DNA of 64,000 nucleotides from Latrodectus hesperus (taxonomy: Eukaryota > Arthropoda > Arachnida > Araneae > Theridiidae). Both the position numbers and the translations under genes were made by a program. This document shows, in pieces, positions 45,663 through 59,614 of the stretch (position 1 is the first letter of the stretch; each line of letters opens with the position of its first letter). The notes below the pieces were generated by a model. That model searched no databases, was not told the DNA's origin, and saw nothing but the letters and a program-made list of their open reading frames with translations. Location: positions 2,505,286-2,569,285 of the forward strand of contig JAJQOW010000014.1 in assembly GCA_037975125.1 (NCBI GenBank), written 5' to 3'.

Positions 45663-46014
45663 GTCCGTGGTTGCCTAGGGGTTAGGGCATCGGCCTTCCA
45701 TCCGGAAGGGTGGGGTTGGTTTCCCAACGCCCCCAAAGACCCACCGTGTAAATGCGGTATACGTGCTCGTTAAATGTGTGGAATCGAAAGTCCTGTGGTC
45801 GCTTATTGAGCAGTTATCATGTGGGTGCAATTGTCTGGCGAAAATTTCCCTCCTTTTCAAGATCAATGTCAAAATTAAAGTAGTGGATCCTCTGGTGGCG
45901 CCATCTATCGAAGGATTTAAAAAAAGCAAAGACGTACTTTCAACGTCATGGTGCTCTGATTAAAACGAAAGACACTCCCTATTGACTTAACTTCGCAGCG
46001 TCATAAGCAACAAC
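45663..46014 (+). mobile_element. SINE family 3, copy b
   Basis: Head with gttgcctaggggttagggca and a mutated B-box, body with ggcgccatctatcgaagg, tail gcgtcataagcaacaac. About 30 bp of the tail are deleted. Flanks aaataattttcac (45650-45662) and aaatagttttcgc (46015-46027) are a target-site duplication with two mismatches. Confidence 0.88.
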
Positions 46015-46101
46015 AAATAGTTTTCGCAATCTAAGGAATAACTTATCTAAGACGTGTCAGTGACCTTTAACATTATCATACGAATTTTTTTGAGATAAAA
46101 A

Positions 46102-46160
46102 ATTTGAAAGTCCTTAAATTTTCTGATTTTTTAAATCAGAAAATTTAAGGACTTTCAAAT
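46102..46160. repeat. Perfect 28-bp inverted repeat with 3-nt loop
   Basis: Arms 46102-46129 and 46133-46160 are exact reverse complements with TTT between them. The arms start atttgaaagtccttaaat. A second small palindrome, ataaccaa-tt-ttggttat, follows directly at 46161-46178. Confidence 0.95.
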
Positions 46161-46178
46161 ATAACCAATTTTGGTTAT

Positions 46179-47385
46179 ATTTGATTATAATAACCAATGA
46201 GCCACATAAATTTTAAAATATGGAAAAAGGGCAAATATAATTCTATTTGATTTTTAGATATATTAAATTTATCTAGAAATCAAATCAATTTATCACTTAC
46301 TTAAAACAAACTCTTAAACTTATTGATAGTTTTAATTTAATCCATGACATTTTCATGATAAAGATATCATTTAAAATATATAAAAAATCTCTCCTCATTA
46401 TTTTCAAAATGAAAGAGGCTCGTGACTCCATTTTAATATGCAACGCCCACATCTGCTCAAAAATTAATTGAACTAGATTTTAAAAAATATTCATAACTAG
46501 GAATTATTTTATGAAACTGTAATCTTATCAAAACAATGATTACGCATGGATAAGCAAACAAAGAATTTTAATCAAAGATTTCTCCAAGAAATTAATTACT
46601 AAGATATTAAGTACAATATCAAAATAAATGTAGCAGTGGATTCCTGATCATTTATTTTACGATTTTACATGGTTTCTTTGAATTATACAGTTGGAGACGT
46701 TAAAGAATTAGAAAGTAATCATGATATTTTGAATTTAAAATGAAAAGTTAATTTAAACCTTATTAAAAGCTATTGTTATCTATTTGAGTAATCATAAAAT
46801 ATTCCAGAAAGAATTACAATGTTTTAACTAACAAAGAGAAATTACAAAACAAGTTTCTCTATTAAGCCTTGAAGTATATGTTAAATATTACTCAAAGCAA
46901 AATTGACCAAAAATGAGGAAATATTTGATATTTTGATTTCAACCAATTTAACATTCATTCACTCAGTTTCAAATCCTTTTTAAATGTTCTTTCAAGTTTT
47001 ATAGGTTCACCAAAATTAGTCTCCAGTTTATTTAGAAAACATATTTATTGGTATCAAATAGAAATGATGTCACAATACTCAATTAAAATTTCAAAGTATT
47101 AAAATTTGGATTTCGATATATCTCCTCTGAACTTAAATTTCGATATTATATTGAAACGCAATATTAAGTAATCGAATATTTTGATAAAAAGAAAACACTA
47201 TTTTTTATTTAGTTAAAATAATATTCGGTAGTCCAAAATCAAATCCTGTATATACTTGATAAAATTTATTTTAAAGCTATTGTGCTCTAACTATTTACAG
47301 TATAAAATCTTCGTTACGAAACAACTTTGGTCCTTTAAATAGGAAATCTAATTAAATATTTGTTTTGCACCTTTGTTTTCTACCA
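46179..47385. other. AT-rich intergenic stretch
   Basis: No supported feature. Confidence 0.6.
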
Positions 47386-47386
47386 G

Positions 47387-47773
47387 TTGTTGTTGTTACT
47401 TACGAAACTTGGACAAGCCAAGCTCACTATGCCTTGGCAATGCGAATTTAAGTCAATAGGGAGCGTCTTTTGTTTTAATCAGAGCACCATGAAGGTGAAA
47501 GTACGTCTTTGTTCATTTTTTAAATCCTCCGATAGATGGCACCATCAAAGAATCCACTCACTCAATTTTGACATTAATCTGAAGGGGGGGAATTTTCTCC
47601 AGACTATTGCACTCTTGATAACTGCTCAATGACCGACGACAGGACCTTCGATTCCACAGATTTAACGATCATGTATATCGCATGTACTCGGTGGGTCTTT
47701 GGTGGCATTGGGAATCGAACCCCGCCTTTCCGGATGGAAGGCCGATACCTTAACCACTAGGCTAACACGGCCT
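47387..47773 (-). mobile_element. SINE family 3, copy c
   Basis: The most complete copy of the family. On the minus strand it runs from gttagcctagtggttaaggt and gggttcgattccc through tggtgccatctatcggagga to the shared tail and caagtttcgtaagtaacaac. Flanking duplications are not clear. Confidence 0.9.
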
Positions 47774-48008
47774 CGTTTCCTGCATACCCATCTATAGACA
47801 TGTGTGATTCAGAATTTTCTGGATGTCTTTCCTCGCACCTCATGATTACTCTCAATGAAATACACTTTCACTGTGTAAGCAACGGATATTACAGGGAGAT
47901 ACTAAGATCATAAGCTGTTAGGTCGTTTAATACGCAATGCCAAAAATAATAATGTAAATTTGATCGGTCATTTGATGAAAACATTTTGTTGCATTTAATA
48001 CATGATTT
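47774..48008. other. Spacer
   Basis: No supported feature. Confidence 0.5.
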
Positions 48009-48092
48009 TCTTTCTTTCTCCTTCTCTCTCTCTGTTTCATTCGTTTTCTCTCTTTTCTCTATTTTTCTCCCTCTATTTCTCTGTCTTTTATT
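48009..48092. repeat. Polypyrimidine low-complexity tract
   Basis: An 84-base run of almost only C and T. Read on the other strand it gives a Lys/Glu/Arg-rich frame that is not a gene. Confidence 0.85.
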
Positions 48093-48102
48093 AAGGTTAT
48101 AC

Positions 48103-48295
48103 AAAATGTACTAAGAATGCTGTAATACTGCTCTAAATATTCCGCCATTTGGTTTCGATTTTCAATGGAGCTAGAAAACTTTCTAAAAGTACGTTCTTTA
48201 AGCATTTGCATGAAATCAAACTGTCCATCGTGTGCAAACAGTGATTTTAGAATAATAAATCTTCCTAGCATATTTCTGGAGGAATGCATTAACAA
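48103..48295 (-). CDS. Candidate internal host exon, unknown
   Basis: A 193-nt segment on the minus strand is bounded by an acceptor (gatttcag, just right of 48295) and a donor (gtataacc, just left of 48103). Its single open frame reads LKSLFAHDGQFDFMQMLKER, then FRKFSSSIENRNQMAEYLEQ. The composition is balanced and non-repetitive, and both splice sites agree with the frame, making this one of the better exon candidates in the window. I do not recognise the protein. Confidence 0.4.
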
Positions 48296-48646
48296 CTGAA
48301 ATCTTCTCCAAGGAACTGCTTAAAAAACCGCAAAACTTATTCAATTTTAAAAATTATTCATAAATTGATATGCAAGAAACATTTTACCAAAACAGGATTA
48401 AGGACTAAACTCGAAGATTTTTAATTATTTATGTTTTGTGCTATAGTAATCAAAATAACAATTAAACTACTTTTATGATTAATTGTGAAACTAATAAAAT
48501 AGAAAAAAATTTCTGCTTCTAAAAAAATACAATTGTTTTAAACTATAATATATGTATGTGTGTGTAACTTACTTTGGATACAAAAAATACTTTTTATTTA
48601 ATTACTATGCTGATGCCACTTACAAGTTTCGCTATTGTTACAGATG
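48296..48646. other. AT-rich spacer
   Basis: No supported feature. Confidence 0.5.
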
Positions 48647-48711
48647 ATTTGAATTATTTTAATGTATCTTTATTTGTGTGTTTAAGTAAGATACATTAAA
48701 TCAATTCAAAT
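48647..48711. repeat. 65-nt hairpin, 23-bp arms and 19-nt loop
   Basis: Arms 48647-48669 and 48689-48711 pair at 21 of 23 positions around a 19-nt loop. The size matches a pre-miRNA, though the arms are very AT-rich. Confidence 0.8.
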
Positions 48712-50212
48712 AATTAATTAAATAAGGTACATAAAATTAAATATATTAAATACATTTCATTCATCCGGTTGTTCATAAAAAATTAATATGAACAAAAATT
48801 TGGGAAAATATATGATACAATTTTTGTTGTCATGAAATACAAACTTAAGAGTGCCATTGCTGTCATGTTGATAGAATTACCATTGTTATAACCAAAATGT
48901 TGCAAGGCTATGTCTAAAAATAAAAAATAGCAATTATTTTGAATGTCTATTAAGTTTTGGAAGATTTTGTGTTAATGTATTTAAAGACAAGTAAAACATA
49001 AATTTAAAGAGCTGGAGGAAATTGTCCATTTTTAAATAAATATTTTTCATAAAAATTTGAAGAGTATTTTTTTATAAAATAGGAAAGTTAATTAAAACAA
49101 AGTGTGTGTTTAAAAAATAATAAATTTAAATGCAATAAATGAGAGAGAAAGCGAGACAGAGCGAAGCATATATTCAATAAATATTTCTTTTAATGTATAG
49201 TCAAATTAGACAGCATATATATTATTTCTCATAAAGATAGTTCTTGTATTTTTCATTAATGTAATGACATGATATTATGACAATAAATGAAATGAAAGGA
49301 TAAAACAAAATTCGAAAAAGGAGATGACAGAAAAATTGCTTCCTGATTTTTAATAATAGTTTGATAAAATCTTTTTCTCATCAGGGTTTTCTGCAAGTGA
49401 TTTTAGCTAATCGATTTCACTAATAAGATAACTAGAAAAGGATTTATACATTTATCACAACAACGTTAATACTGATATCATGCTGCTTACATAAAAACAT
49501 CACATCCTTACATGCACTGTATAATCCAGTTATTTTGAATAGAATCCTATTCTGTATTTTTGGGCAACGGAAAATATAACGTTAAGAGGCGAATTTAAAT
49601 CCGCTTAAAACTCTTTGAAGTAAGAAATATATAATTAAATTCAACAAGCCTAAATTTTTAGTTTTCTAGTTTCCTCAAAGAAACAAAGTTAAAATCTTTC
49701 TAATCTTTTTTATCATTAGATCTTTTTATCATTACATAGTACTATTTTAAAATTTCTGGTATTTTCAAGATTTTTAAGTCAACCTCTATTAAAATATTAA
49801 TATAGAAAAATTTTGTTTTATCTGAAGAAACGTCGAATAGTTCACATAATAAATTGTTACATTTTTAAAAGAGCACTGCTTCTGCGCGTTTATACTTCAG
49901 CAAGATACACTTGATATTTTAATAATACAACGGAGAAACCTTAATTTTAAACATGGCGTTTACAAATTAAAAAATTTTAAAAGAAGTAGCTTCAGGTTTT
50001 TGATTAGGAGCTATAAATTTTACTGCATATTAATCTGTAATTAATTTAAAATCGTGAAAATTCCTATAAGATTCAATTTAAAGGCTAATAAAGTAACCAG
50101 AGTTGTTTTCACCCGTCCAGAAGTTGATGTATGACATTAAAACTTTGACAGCGAATGTTTGTTAAAATTTGAATCTCATTTTAACTGTAATCACTGGTTC
50201 AATTCGATTACG
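48712..50212. other. AT-rich intergenic stretch
   Basis: Only a short GAGA-rich patch near 49140-49165 is noted. Confidence 0.6.
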
Positions 50213-52595
<2,383 letters not shown>

Positions 52596-52829
52596 TCATT
52601 TTAGTATTTCGTGAATATTCGCTATGTATGCGAAAACCAAGGCATTGTTCATAACCAAATGATATTTGAAAGTAGCTGGGTTGAGATTATATCCTGAGTA
52701 TTCCACAATTTCCCTCTTAAACGGAAGTGACGTGTACTTGCCCAGTTTTTCCTTATAACACTTTTTGGGATCATGAAGCAATTTCATAAGACATAAAATT
52801 GTGCCTTTAAATGGATGTCTCTCATTGGT
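52596..52829 (-). CDS. Candidate coding fragment, unknown
   Basis: The minus-strand frame reads ERHPFKGTILCLMKLLHDPK, then YKEKLGKYTSLPFKREIVEY and ends FAYIANIHEILK with a stop. Its composition is protein-like and its GC content is higher than its flanks. I find no clear splice acceptor, and the family is not recognised. It may be a terminal exon or a fragment of an unlisted mobile element. Confidence 0.28.
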   Translation of the reverse strand, partial: TNERHPFKGTILCLMKLLHDPKKCYKEKLGKYTSLPFKREIVEYSGYNLNPATFKYHLVMNNALVFAYIANIHEILK

Positions 52830-52929
52830 TTATTGTATCACTAGCAAACAAATATCACAGATTATCGCATTCAGATGATACATTTACATCTTGCTGTACC
52901 ATAATAAATTATACAATCTATATTCCACC

Positions 52930-53313
52930 GGGCCATGGTAGCCTAGTGGTTACGGCATCAATCTTCCATCTGGAAAGGTGGGGTTTGATTCCCAATGCCG
53001 ATGAAGACGTACAGAGTACATGGGATATGCTCGCTCGTTAAATCTGTGGAATCAGAAGTCCTGTGATTGGTTGTTAAGCAACTACCATGGGTGTCTGGAA
53101 GAAACTTTCCTCCACTTTCAGATCAATGTCAAAATTAAAGGAGTGGATCCGCAGCTGGTGCCATCTATCGGAGGATTTTAGAATAAAGTCTTACTTTCGC
53201 CTTCGTTGTGCTCTTTTTAAATGAAAGACGCACCCTACTGACTTAACCTCGCATAGCCAATGGCATAGCAAGTTTGGCTTGTCCAAGTGTCATATATATA
53301 AGTGACATGAACA
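52930..53313 (+). mobile_element. SINE family 3, copy d
   Basis: Head gtagcctagtggttacggca, B-box gggtttgattccc, body with ggtgccatctatcggagg, shared tail ending gtccaagtgtcatata. An exact 10-bp duplication, atattccacc, lies at 52920-52929 and 53314-53323. The final CAA repeats have been replaced by a short TA-rich stretch. Confidence 0.9.
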
Positions 53314-53323
53314 ATATTCCACC

Positions 53324-53690
53324 TGCACATTCAACCTCTTATACGGAATGGCTGATTTTAGAGTCAGTATTATTGCTTTGGTATGATTCACCCATTAATT
53401 TTTGCATTCCAGATAGTCATAACATTTTATGTCGCAATTCTGCAAAGAAGAATTTTCCGCGTTCCGAAACAGCAGATCCATTTACTTTGATAAGAGCACA
53501 TTCATGTTCCTCTGGCTCAAAGAATGGGATAACCATCTTCTGGTTTTCAGAACCCGACCCATTTTATCAATTATTAAAAAAGTTTTCCCTGTCATTTTTA
53601 ATTGTTTCGAAAGTTTCCGTTGCCGTTGAGATGCATCTTCCTCGAGCAGTGCTGATAAATTTTCATGCTTAGGCTTTTGTGGAGTGTTGC
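53324..53690 (-). pseudogene. Mariner-type transposase fragment
   Basis: The minus strand gives an almost uninterrupted frame of about 115 codons that parallels the N-terminal half of mariner transposases: SALLEEDASQRQRKLSKQLK (first helix-turn-helix), WLSHSLSQRN in the place of the family's WVPHEL motif, and a decayed first catalytic segment (NCDIKCYDYLECKN) with a stop after it. The remainder of the catalytic domain and the inverted repeats are missing. The family 3 SINE may have inserted at its broken edge. Confidence 0.62.
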
Positions 53691-54237
53691 TGTTGCTACA
53701 TTGCTAATAACTAACATAAAATCTATTAGCTTTGAACTAATACTTAATTAATTTAAAAATAGGAATATAAAATTTAAAATTCAATAGGATTTTCTTATCT
53801 ACAAAGAGCATATAAACATTCTTTGTCTACTGTTTTCCACTGATGGTATTCATAACAAATGATGTAATGAATAAATGATTTAACACATGACATTTTTCTT
53901 CTTCAAAGTTCCAGCTTCACTTTTATTTTTTCTAGTTTCTGTGCATGTTTGACAGTTTTAAACGGAAATTATCTTTCAGCAAAAATGCAATATGCTCATT
54001 CGGATGCTACTTCTGTGTATATGTCATAAAGACTGTTTATATTTATATTCCGCAAACAAATCACCTAATCAAAAGCTAATTACTCGATTGTAATGAAAAT
54101 TCTTATAAAAAGATTTTTTGATTGAATTTGTTGAAAATTATGATTTTAAATTTAATTAATAAACGGAATAACCTCCAGAGCATTGAAGCCGAGCATTCCA
54201 AAGACATTTTTCTTTGTTATTCAAAACTACCATTGTA
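53691..54237. other. AT-rich spacer
   Basis: No supported feature. Confidence 0.55.
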
Positions 54238-55576
54238 CACTGCTGGCCACCCAAATTGCAACACCAAGAAAGAAAATTTATTTTGTAGATAACATGTTGA
54301 CCAAGAATCACATGATCAAATTTATAGACTTCTGTGAAGAGTGGTTCCTGCCAAAATCAGTTGCCAGACTAGCCACCATTGCTGGAGATCACCGCTGCCA
54401 CACGTCTTGGCATTGATTCAAAGAGACTTTGGATGTGTTCTTGCGGTACGGCAGACGAAGCATCTTCCACACTTTGCCAAAGTTGGTGTGGTGTGGCAGC
54501 TGGGGTTGTAATCTGTGTCAATCGGTGAAAGATCCGAAGATCAAGCCGGTCAAGAAAGCAATTCAATCTGGCGATTGACGAAGAACCCTTGGACAATACA
54601 TTCAACGTGTGGTCATGCATTAACCTGTTGAAATATGGCTGTGGGCAAGCCCTGAAGGTATGGAAGGAAACTGGGTCCAACACCTCGGACATGTAGTGCT
54701 GGCTGCTTAAAGTACCGGCAGTGCGTACTAGAGGAATGTGAGATTGATATCCAATACCACCCCATACCATAATACCCGGTGCAGGAACACTGTGGCGATG
54801 CATAACACAGCTGTTCAGCTTTCTCTCTCCACGGTGTCTCCAGACTCGAATGCGACCATCGTGGTGTTGCAGGCAAAAGCTTGACTCCTCAGTAAAGACA
54901 ATGTCATTGTATTCTGCCGCTCACATCCATTATTTCATCGCAACATTGATGGTGGACACGTCGGTGATTCTGCGTCAAGGGTGAACGAAGCAATGTGCAT
55001 CTTGCGGACAGACCATTCTGCTTTTAACGGTATTGATTGGTAAGCGCAGACAGTGGATGATGCTTTACAAACTGAATGTGCTAAGCTAAGGTACGTGATG
55101 TGGCTGAGCAATCCGTCACTGTCATGCCCACATTTTGCCTGGCATCAAGTGAAGTGATGCACTGCGATCGAACGCGTCGTTATCTCATGCATCCAACGAA
55201 CACATATCCGCATTACAATTGTTTGGATTCGTCCAACACGACGATCGATTTCCTTGAAAGATAATCCACAATCTCGGTAGGTCACTATCCTTCCTCGATA
55301 GAACTCAGATAATTGATAAAAAAAAATGATCGCTGTTTTCTACAAAACATAATTCATCGTTTTTTTTTTTTAAATTGACAAGAAAAACACAATTGCCAAG
55401 CTTGAAATCGTCAAACTCACTAAGCCTTAACAGCGCTTTGAAGTGGCGCCATGGCCCGCGTGATGTGCGCTTGCGCTGAAATTCCAACCGTTTGTATATC
55501 TCACCTTAGGTAATGCATGTTGTAAATTTCATGTTATTTGCACCTTCAAGGTGTTGCATTTGCGTTGGCCAGCTAC
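54238..55576 (-). mobile_element. Tc1-like transposon, dead (about 1.34 kb)
   Basis: The ends are imperfect inverted repeats (cactgctggccacccaaatt and, inverted, gtagctggccaacgcaaatg), each outside-flanked by TA. The transposase is on the minus strand. It is the same family as the relic at 1-694 and retains the central part that copy has lost. Confidence 0.88.
54369..55330 (-). pseudogene. Tc1-like transposase pseudogene with altered catalytic Asp
   Basis: The N-terminal part (about 55330-55150) keeps a helix-turn-helix-like stretch (RGRIVTYRDCGLSFKEIDRR) in fragments. The middle (54876-54613) contains PGIMVWGGIGYQSHIPLVRT. The expected Q-Q-D-N motif reads QQVNA followed by a stop, so the second catalytic Asp is Val. 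The C-terminal frame (to 54369) keeps the family ending VPQEHIQSLFESMPRRVAAV. Several frameshifts also occur. It cannot encode an active enzyme. Confidence 0.85.
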
Positions 55577-57297
55577 TACCGATATCTTAAACCAATTGTA
55601 ACTTTCTCACGTCAGTAATAAAATTGTGTGTAAAATGTTAAATAAGCGTATAAATATTCGGATTTTAGAAATAATAAGATACATTATTTTTATTGAATTA
55701 AATATTGAAAGATTATGGGATATATATGAAAAAGTTCATGATTAATAAAACCAGTTTAAATTTGGTTTATTTACTGCCAGCAAAAATGAAAAATATAAAA
55801 AAAATTCGACTATGCTTAGTAATAACTGCCTTTTTATTAATGAATATTTCTTAATTAAGCTGAGAACTGTTTCACTTACAGCTCAGTAAAAATGAGGAAA
55901 TAATTATAAGAGGATTTCCTTGGAATGGAAGATTCATTAGGAAATTAAAAAAATTGAAATCTTAATGTCAAACAATTTTGAATCCATTTTCTAGTAATAT
56001 ATTTTTTAAATTTAAATTATTTTGTTAGACGTATCTTCACCCTAAAAATATTTATTAAATAATCTTTCCTTCTATTCTTTATTTCAAAACATAACACAAT
56101 TATTTGTAATAATGTGATCATTCATTAAAAATGATATAACAAAAAAAAACTTTTTGGGATAATTCATGGTTAATATTTAATAGAAATATATGTTATAATG
56201 ATAATTATTCTAATAGTTAAGATTATCACATCTGAAGTTTATTTTTATAGAAAAACATTTTTTATAGAAGTTGCAAATCTCTAACGTATATTTCTGTAGT
56301 TATAAAAATGCTTTATTCAATAAATAATATCTATGCTTGTAATAAAAATGCCTCATTTAATCATAGAGCCAGATTCTTAAGCAAATTAATCATCTATATT
56401 ATCCATACATTTAATATAAATATTATGTTTGCATTCATGTCAATATTTAAAAGCTGCTTTTCATGTCGGCAAAGTTCTAATTAATAAATTACTTTTTAAC
56501 TATGCTTTAAAAAATTAAAAGCTCAATTTTTTTTTTTGTGAAGGAACATTAAATCTACCACATCAGTTTTTGAGTCTTCAGCGGAGAAATGATGTAAATA
56601 TTTTAAGTTACAATTTTTATTCATGCATAAAGACTATTATTTTATTTATTTCAATAAATAAAATATTAAAACAAAAGTGAGGCAAAATGAAAATTTTGAA
56701 GTGTAAAGCATTGTGAAGTTTCAACTCAAAAAGTCTCCTTAAAAATATTTAGGTATTAGATAATAATCAGCAGTTTAAAATTTCCATATATCGAAGCGAC
56801 AACCAAGCAGCTAAAGGTAAATAGAGACATTCAAATATCCAACCCAAAGTACCTTTCGTGCACAAAGACATATTCATGTTTCACAAGAGAAAAATTATGA
56901 AAAATATATGAAACACTGCGTAACACTAACGTCCAGGGCACAGGAATTGACAATATTTATTTTCAGTTGTTTAATTGTCTGAGGTTGAATGCGGGGGAGC
57001 TTCCACTCCTACCCAGGGCCGCAGAGAAGTTTTGAGTGAAAACTTGTTTGCAATCTAAAACCCCACCCGCACTTACTTTGTAAGATGAGGAAGTTAAGCA
57101 GTAATTCATGGGATTAGATTCAGCTCAATACACAAGCCTGGAAACGCATGGCAAAATCCCCACCAGAATATTTATTTTATTTAGAAATTAAAACCACACC
57201 GCTGTTTTCCTGTATGTATACCACATAATTTTCAATTTAATAAGAAATTCTGTGAAGCACACTGTATTAAAGGGGAAAATAAAAGCCCCATGATATT
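55577..57297. other. AT-rich intergenic stretch with one GC-richer island
   Basis: The segment at about 56935-57170 (gggggagcttccactcctac and onwards) is less AT-rich and looks like old repeat sequence. No protein or RNA family is recognisable. The rest shows nothing. Confidence 0.5.
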
Positions 57298-57684
57298 TGT
57301 TGTTGTTGCTTATGACACTTGGACAAGCCGAGCTCGCTATGCCGTTGGCTGTGCGAATTAAGTCTTTCGTTTGGAGCAGAGCACCACGAAGGTGAAAGCA
57401 CGACTTTGCTCTTTTTAAGGTGCCTCGTCATTTTGAACCACGGTCAGGTGACGAGGCCGCATCTGAGCTGGTACACTCCTCTCCACATCCACTCCACACC
57501 AGCGGTAGGACTTTGGATGTCACAGATTTACGTGGACACGTCCTAACTCCACGGAGTTCCAGCAACCCAGTGAAGGAGAGTACACCGTGGTCACCCTCCC
57601 AACCACTGCCCGCGGCCAATGATGCTTCACTTTGCTGAGCTTACAGAAAGCGGCGTGAAACTACTGAGCCACTGGAGCTCTCAA
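57298..57684 (-). mobile_element. SINE family 5 (5S-like head, shared tail), copy b
   Basis: On the minus strand it starts gagctccagtggctcagtag, includes gcagtggttgggagggtgac and ends gtcataagcaacaacaac. It matches copy a at 23554 over its whole length except for a short gap in the tail (the ctctattgactt part). Flanking duplications are unclear. Confidence 0.85.
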
Positions 57685-57759
57685 ATGTTATTTAACTATT
57701 ATGAGTCATTTCATATCTAACTCTATTACTGTGCTAAAGATGAAACTCTTAATGTACTT

Positions 57760-57875
57760 ATCTTCAGCACTAGAGTTCATTGGTTTGATTCCCACCTTAG
57801 GTATGGATGTTTGTAGTAGCTCGAAAATCATTTTTAATTACAGTTCCTGGTCCAAAATAAGCAACATAGGGAAAA
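57760..57875 (+). mobile_element. Degenerate SINE family 4 copy
   Basis: It matches family 4 from the B-box (ggtttgattcccaccttagg) through tatggatgtttgtagtagc. The tail is lost. Confidence 0.6.
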
Positions 57876-59345
57876 TAAATATAAAATAGCAGATGTATAA
57901 ATTAAAATTCGTTTAATAAATAATTATTGTTTTTGCAATCTTATAAAATCGTCAAATGAATCAACTCTGTTGCATTATTTAAATCTTTAATGAATAGCTT
58001 AAGAAATATCTCAAAATCCATAAAAATATGAAATTAAAGCTTGGAGAGACCTTACCTTACTTTACCTCAAAAATTACATAATATGTCAATATCTTTTGTG
58101 GATTTTATACATCCTATTACTAGAGGAAATGAAATCAGCGGAGAAATCTGTTGAAGAGTGAACACATTGTTTTTGCAGAAAATATTCTACGAAAAAAATA
58201 CTCTACGAAGAAAATATTCTACGAAATCAGGCTGAAAAAATATACAGATTTCTTTCAAAATTAAAACATTTGCTTATTTTGTTTTATTACAGGAAAATAT
58301 TTTAGAAAAGGGAATAAAATGCAATTTATTTATAAGTTCGTTTAAGAATTCGCGGAATCTTTTATGAAAAATACAAATACATCCATTTTCAAATGAAGTC
58401 AAGCGAAAGATGAAACAGAACCCATTATAATGAATCTCTTTCGGAAAGGATTTAGAAGGAAAATAAATGAACCCCTAAAATATAAAAACCGTCCTATTTT
58501 TCTGTCCTCGTTGCGAATAAATGTAGCTGAAGTTTAAGTTCCTTAAGAGCGTTGTTTTGCACGTCATCTTCAGCTTCAAAAATGAAGATATATTGAAGTT
58601 TCTTCTTTAGGATACCTTAAGATATTTAAGAAAAGAGCTAAACATAAAAATAAAATTTACTTTGAAAGCTTGTTTCAATTCTTATGATTCAAATGATTTT
58701 TGAAATTTAAAGAAATTCATATTTCAAATTATTAAATTTTAAAAGTATTCAAAAATTCGAAGAAATATAAATGCTTGATTTAAAATATATCTCATTACAG
58801 AATAATAAAATATGTAAACTAAATGAAGAAAATAAAATCAAGCGAAGAAAGGAGTTTAAGTACAAGTACTGTTTTTGTGTGTGAATATTCCTCAACTTTA
58901 AGAAACAAATAACTTGAAATTTAACCCTATTTGTGAATACCTTTGAAGAAACATTTTATTGCAAACATTTAGTCTTAGGTTATTGCCTTAATAAATGAGC
59001 CTTTATGTCTTTGAGTTAGAATATTTAAAGGGTTGGCTTTTGTGTCATAAAGTCCAAAAATAAACAAGCTATGACAATTTATTTATGTGGAAAATATTAG
59101 AGAACTTTTTTTGAAATTTAAAACTTATCTTTGTGATTCGTGCTGGATGATTTGAAGAAAATAAAACGGAATGTAAAACAATTCGAAGAATCAGGTCAAA
59201 TTACTTACTATTTAAATAAAGCAGCTCATATATGAATTAATGAAAATATTCCAAATTTACATTATTTAAATTGATTTCTACTTTAATAATTTAATATTAA
59301 AATTACAATATTTTAAATACATCTTATTGTGCAATCAGTAAATTA
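57876..59345. other. AT-rich intergenic stretch
   Basis: A small tandem of three aaatattctacgaa motifs lies at about 58180-58225. No gene is seen. Confidence 0.6.
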
Positions 59346-59614
59346 CCCGCCCATACTTATATAGTGGTCAGCGTGCCTGATTACGGATAGGGAGGTCCTG
59401 GGTTCGAATCTCTGTTCGGGCATGGATGTACTTTCTCTGTCTCTTCTGTCTTTTGCCTTTCCTTGTATGAATGGGTTGTAAAAGGTTGCCTTACCCTATA
59501 AATGGGCATGTGTGTACTGAGGAAGTCGGACTCCACACCTAAATACGGTTCAGTTGGTAAAGTGGAGCAGCGCACCCCATAATGCCAGCCTAGCTGGCAA
59601 ACGACAACAACAAC
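59346..59614 (+). mobile_element. SINE family 1, copy h
   Basis: A full-length copy with tatagtggtcagcgtgcctg, B-box gggttcgaatc and tail aaacgacaacaacaac. Compared with other copies it lacks a few bases in the tcccta region. Confidence 0.9.

Noticed and set aside
47889..48104. Lys/Glu/Arg-rich minus-strand frame
   Set aside because: Most of it is the complement of the polypyrimidine tract at 48009-48092.
53274..53672. 132-codon plus-strand frame
   Set aside because: The minus strand of the same bases reads as a mariner transposase, so the plus frame is antisense.
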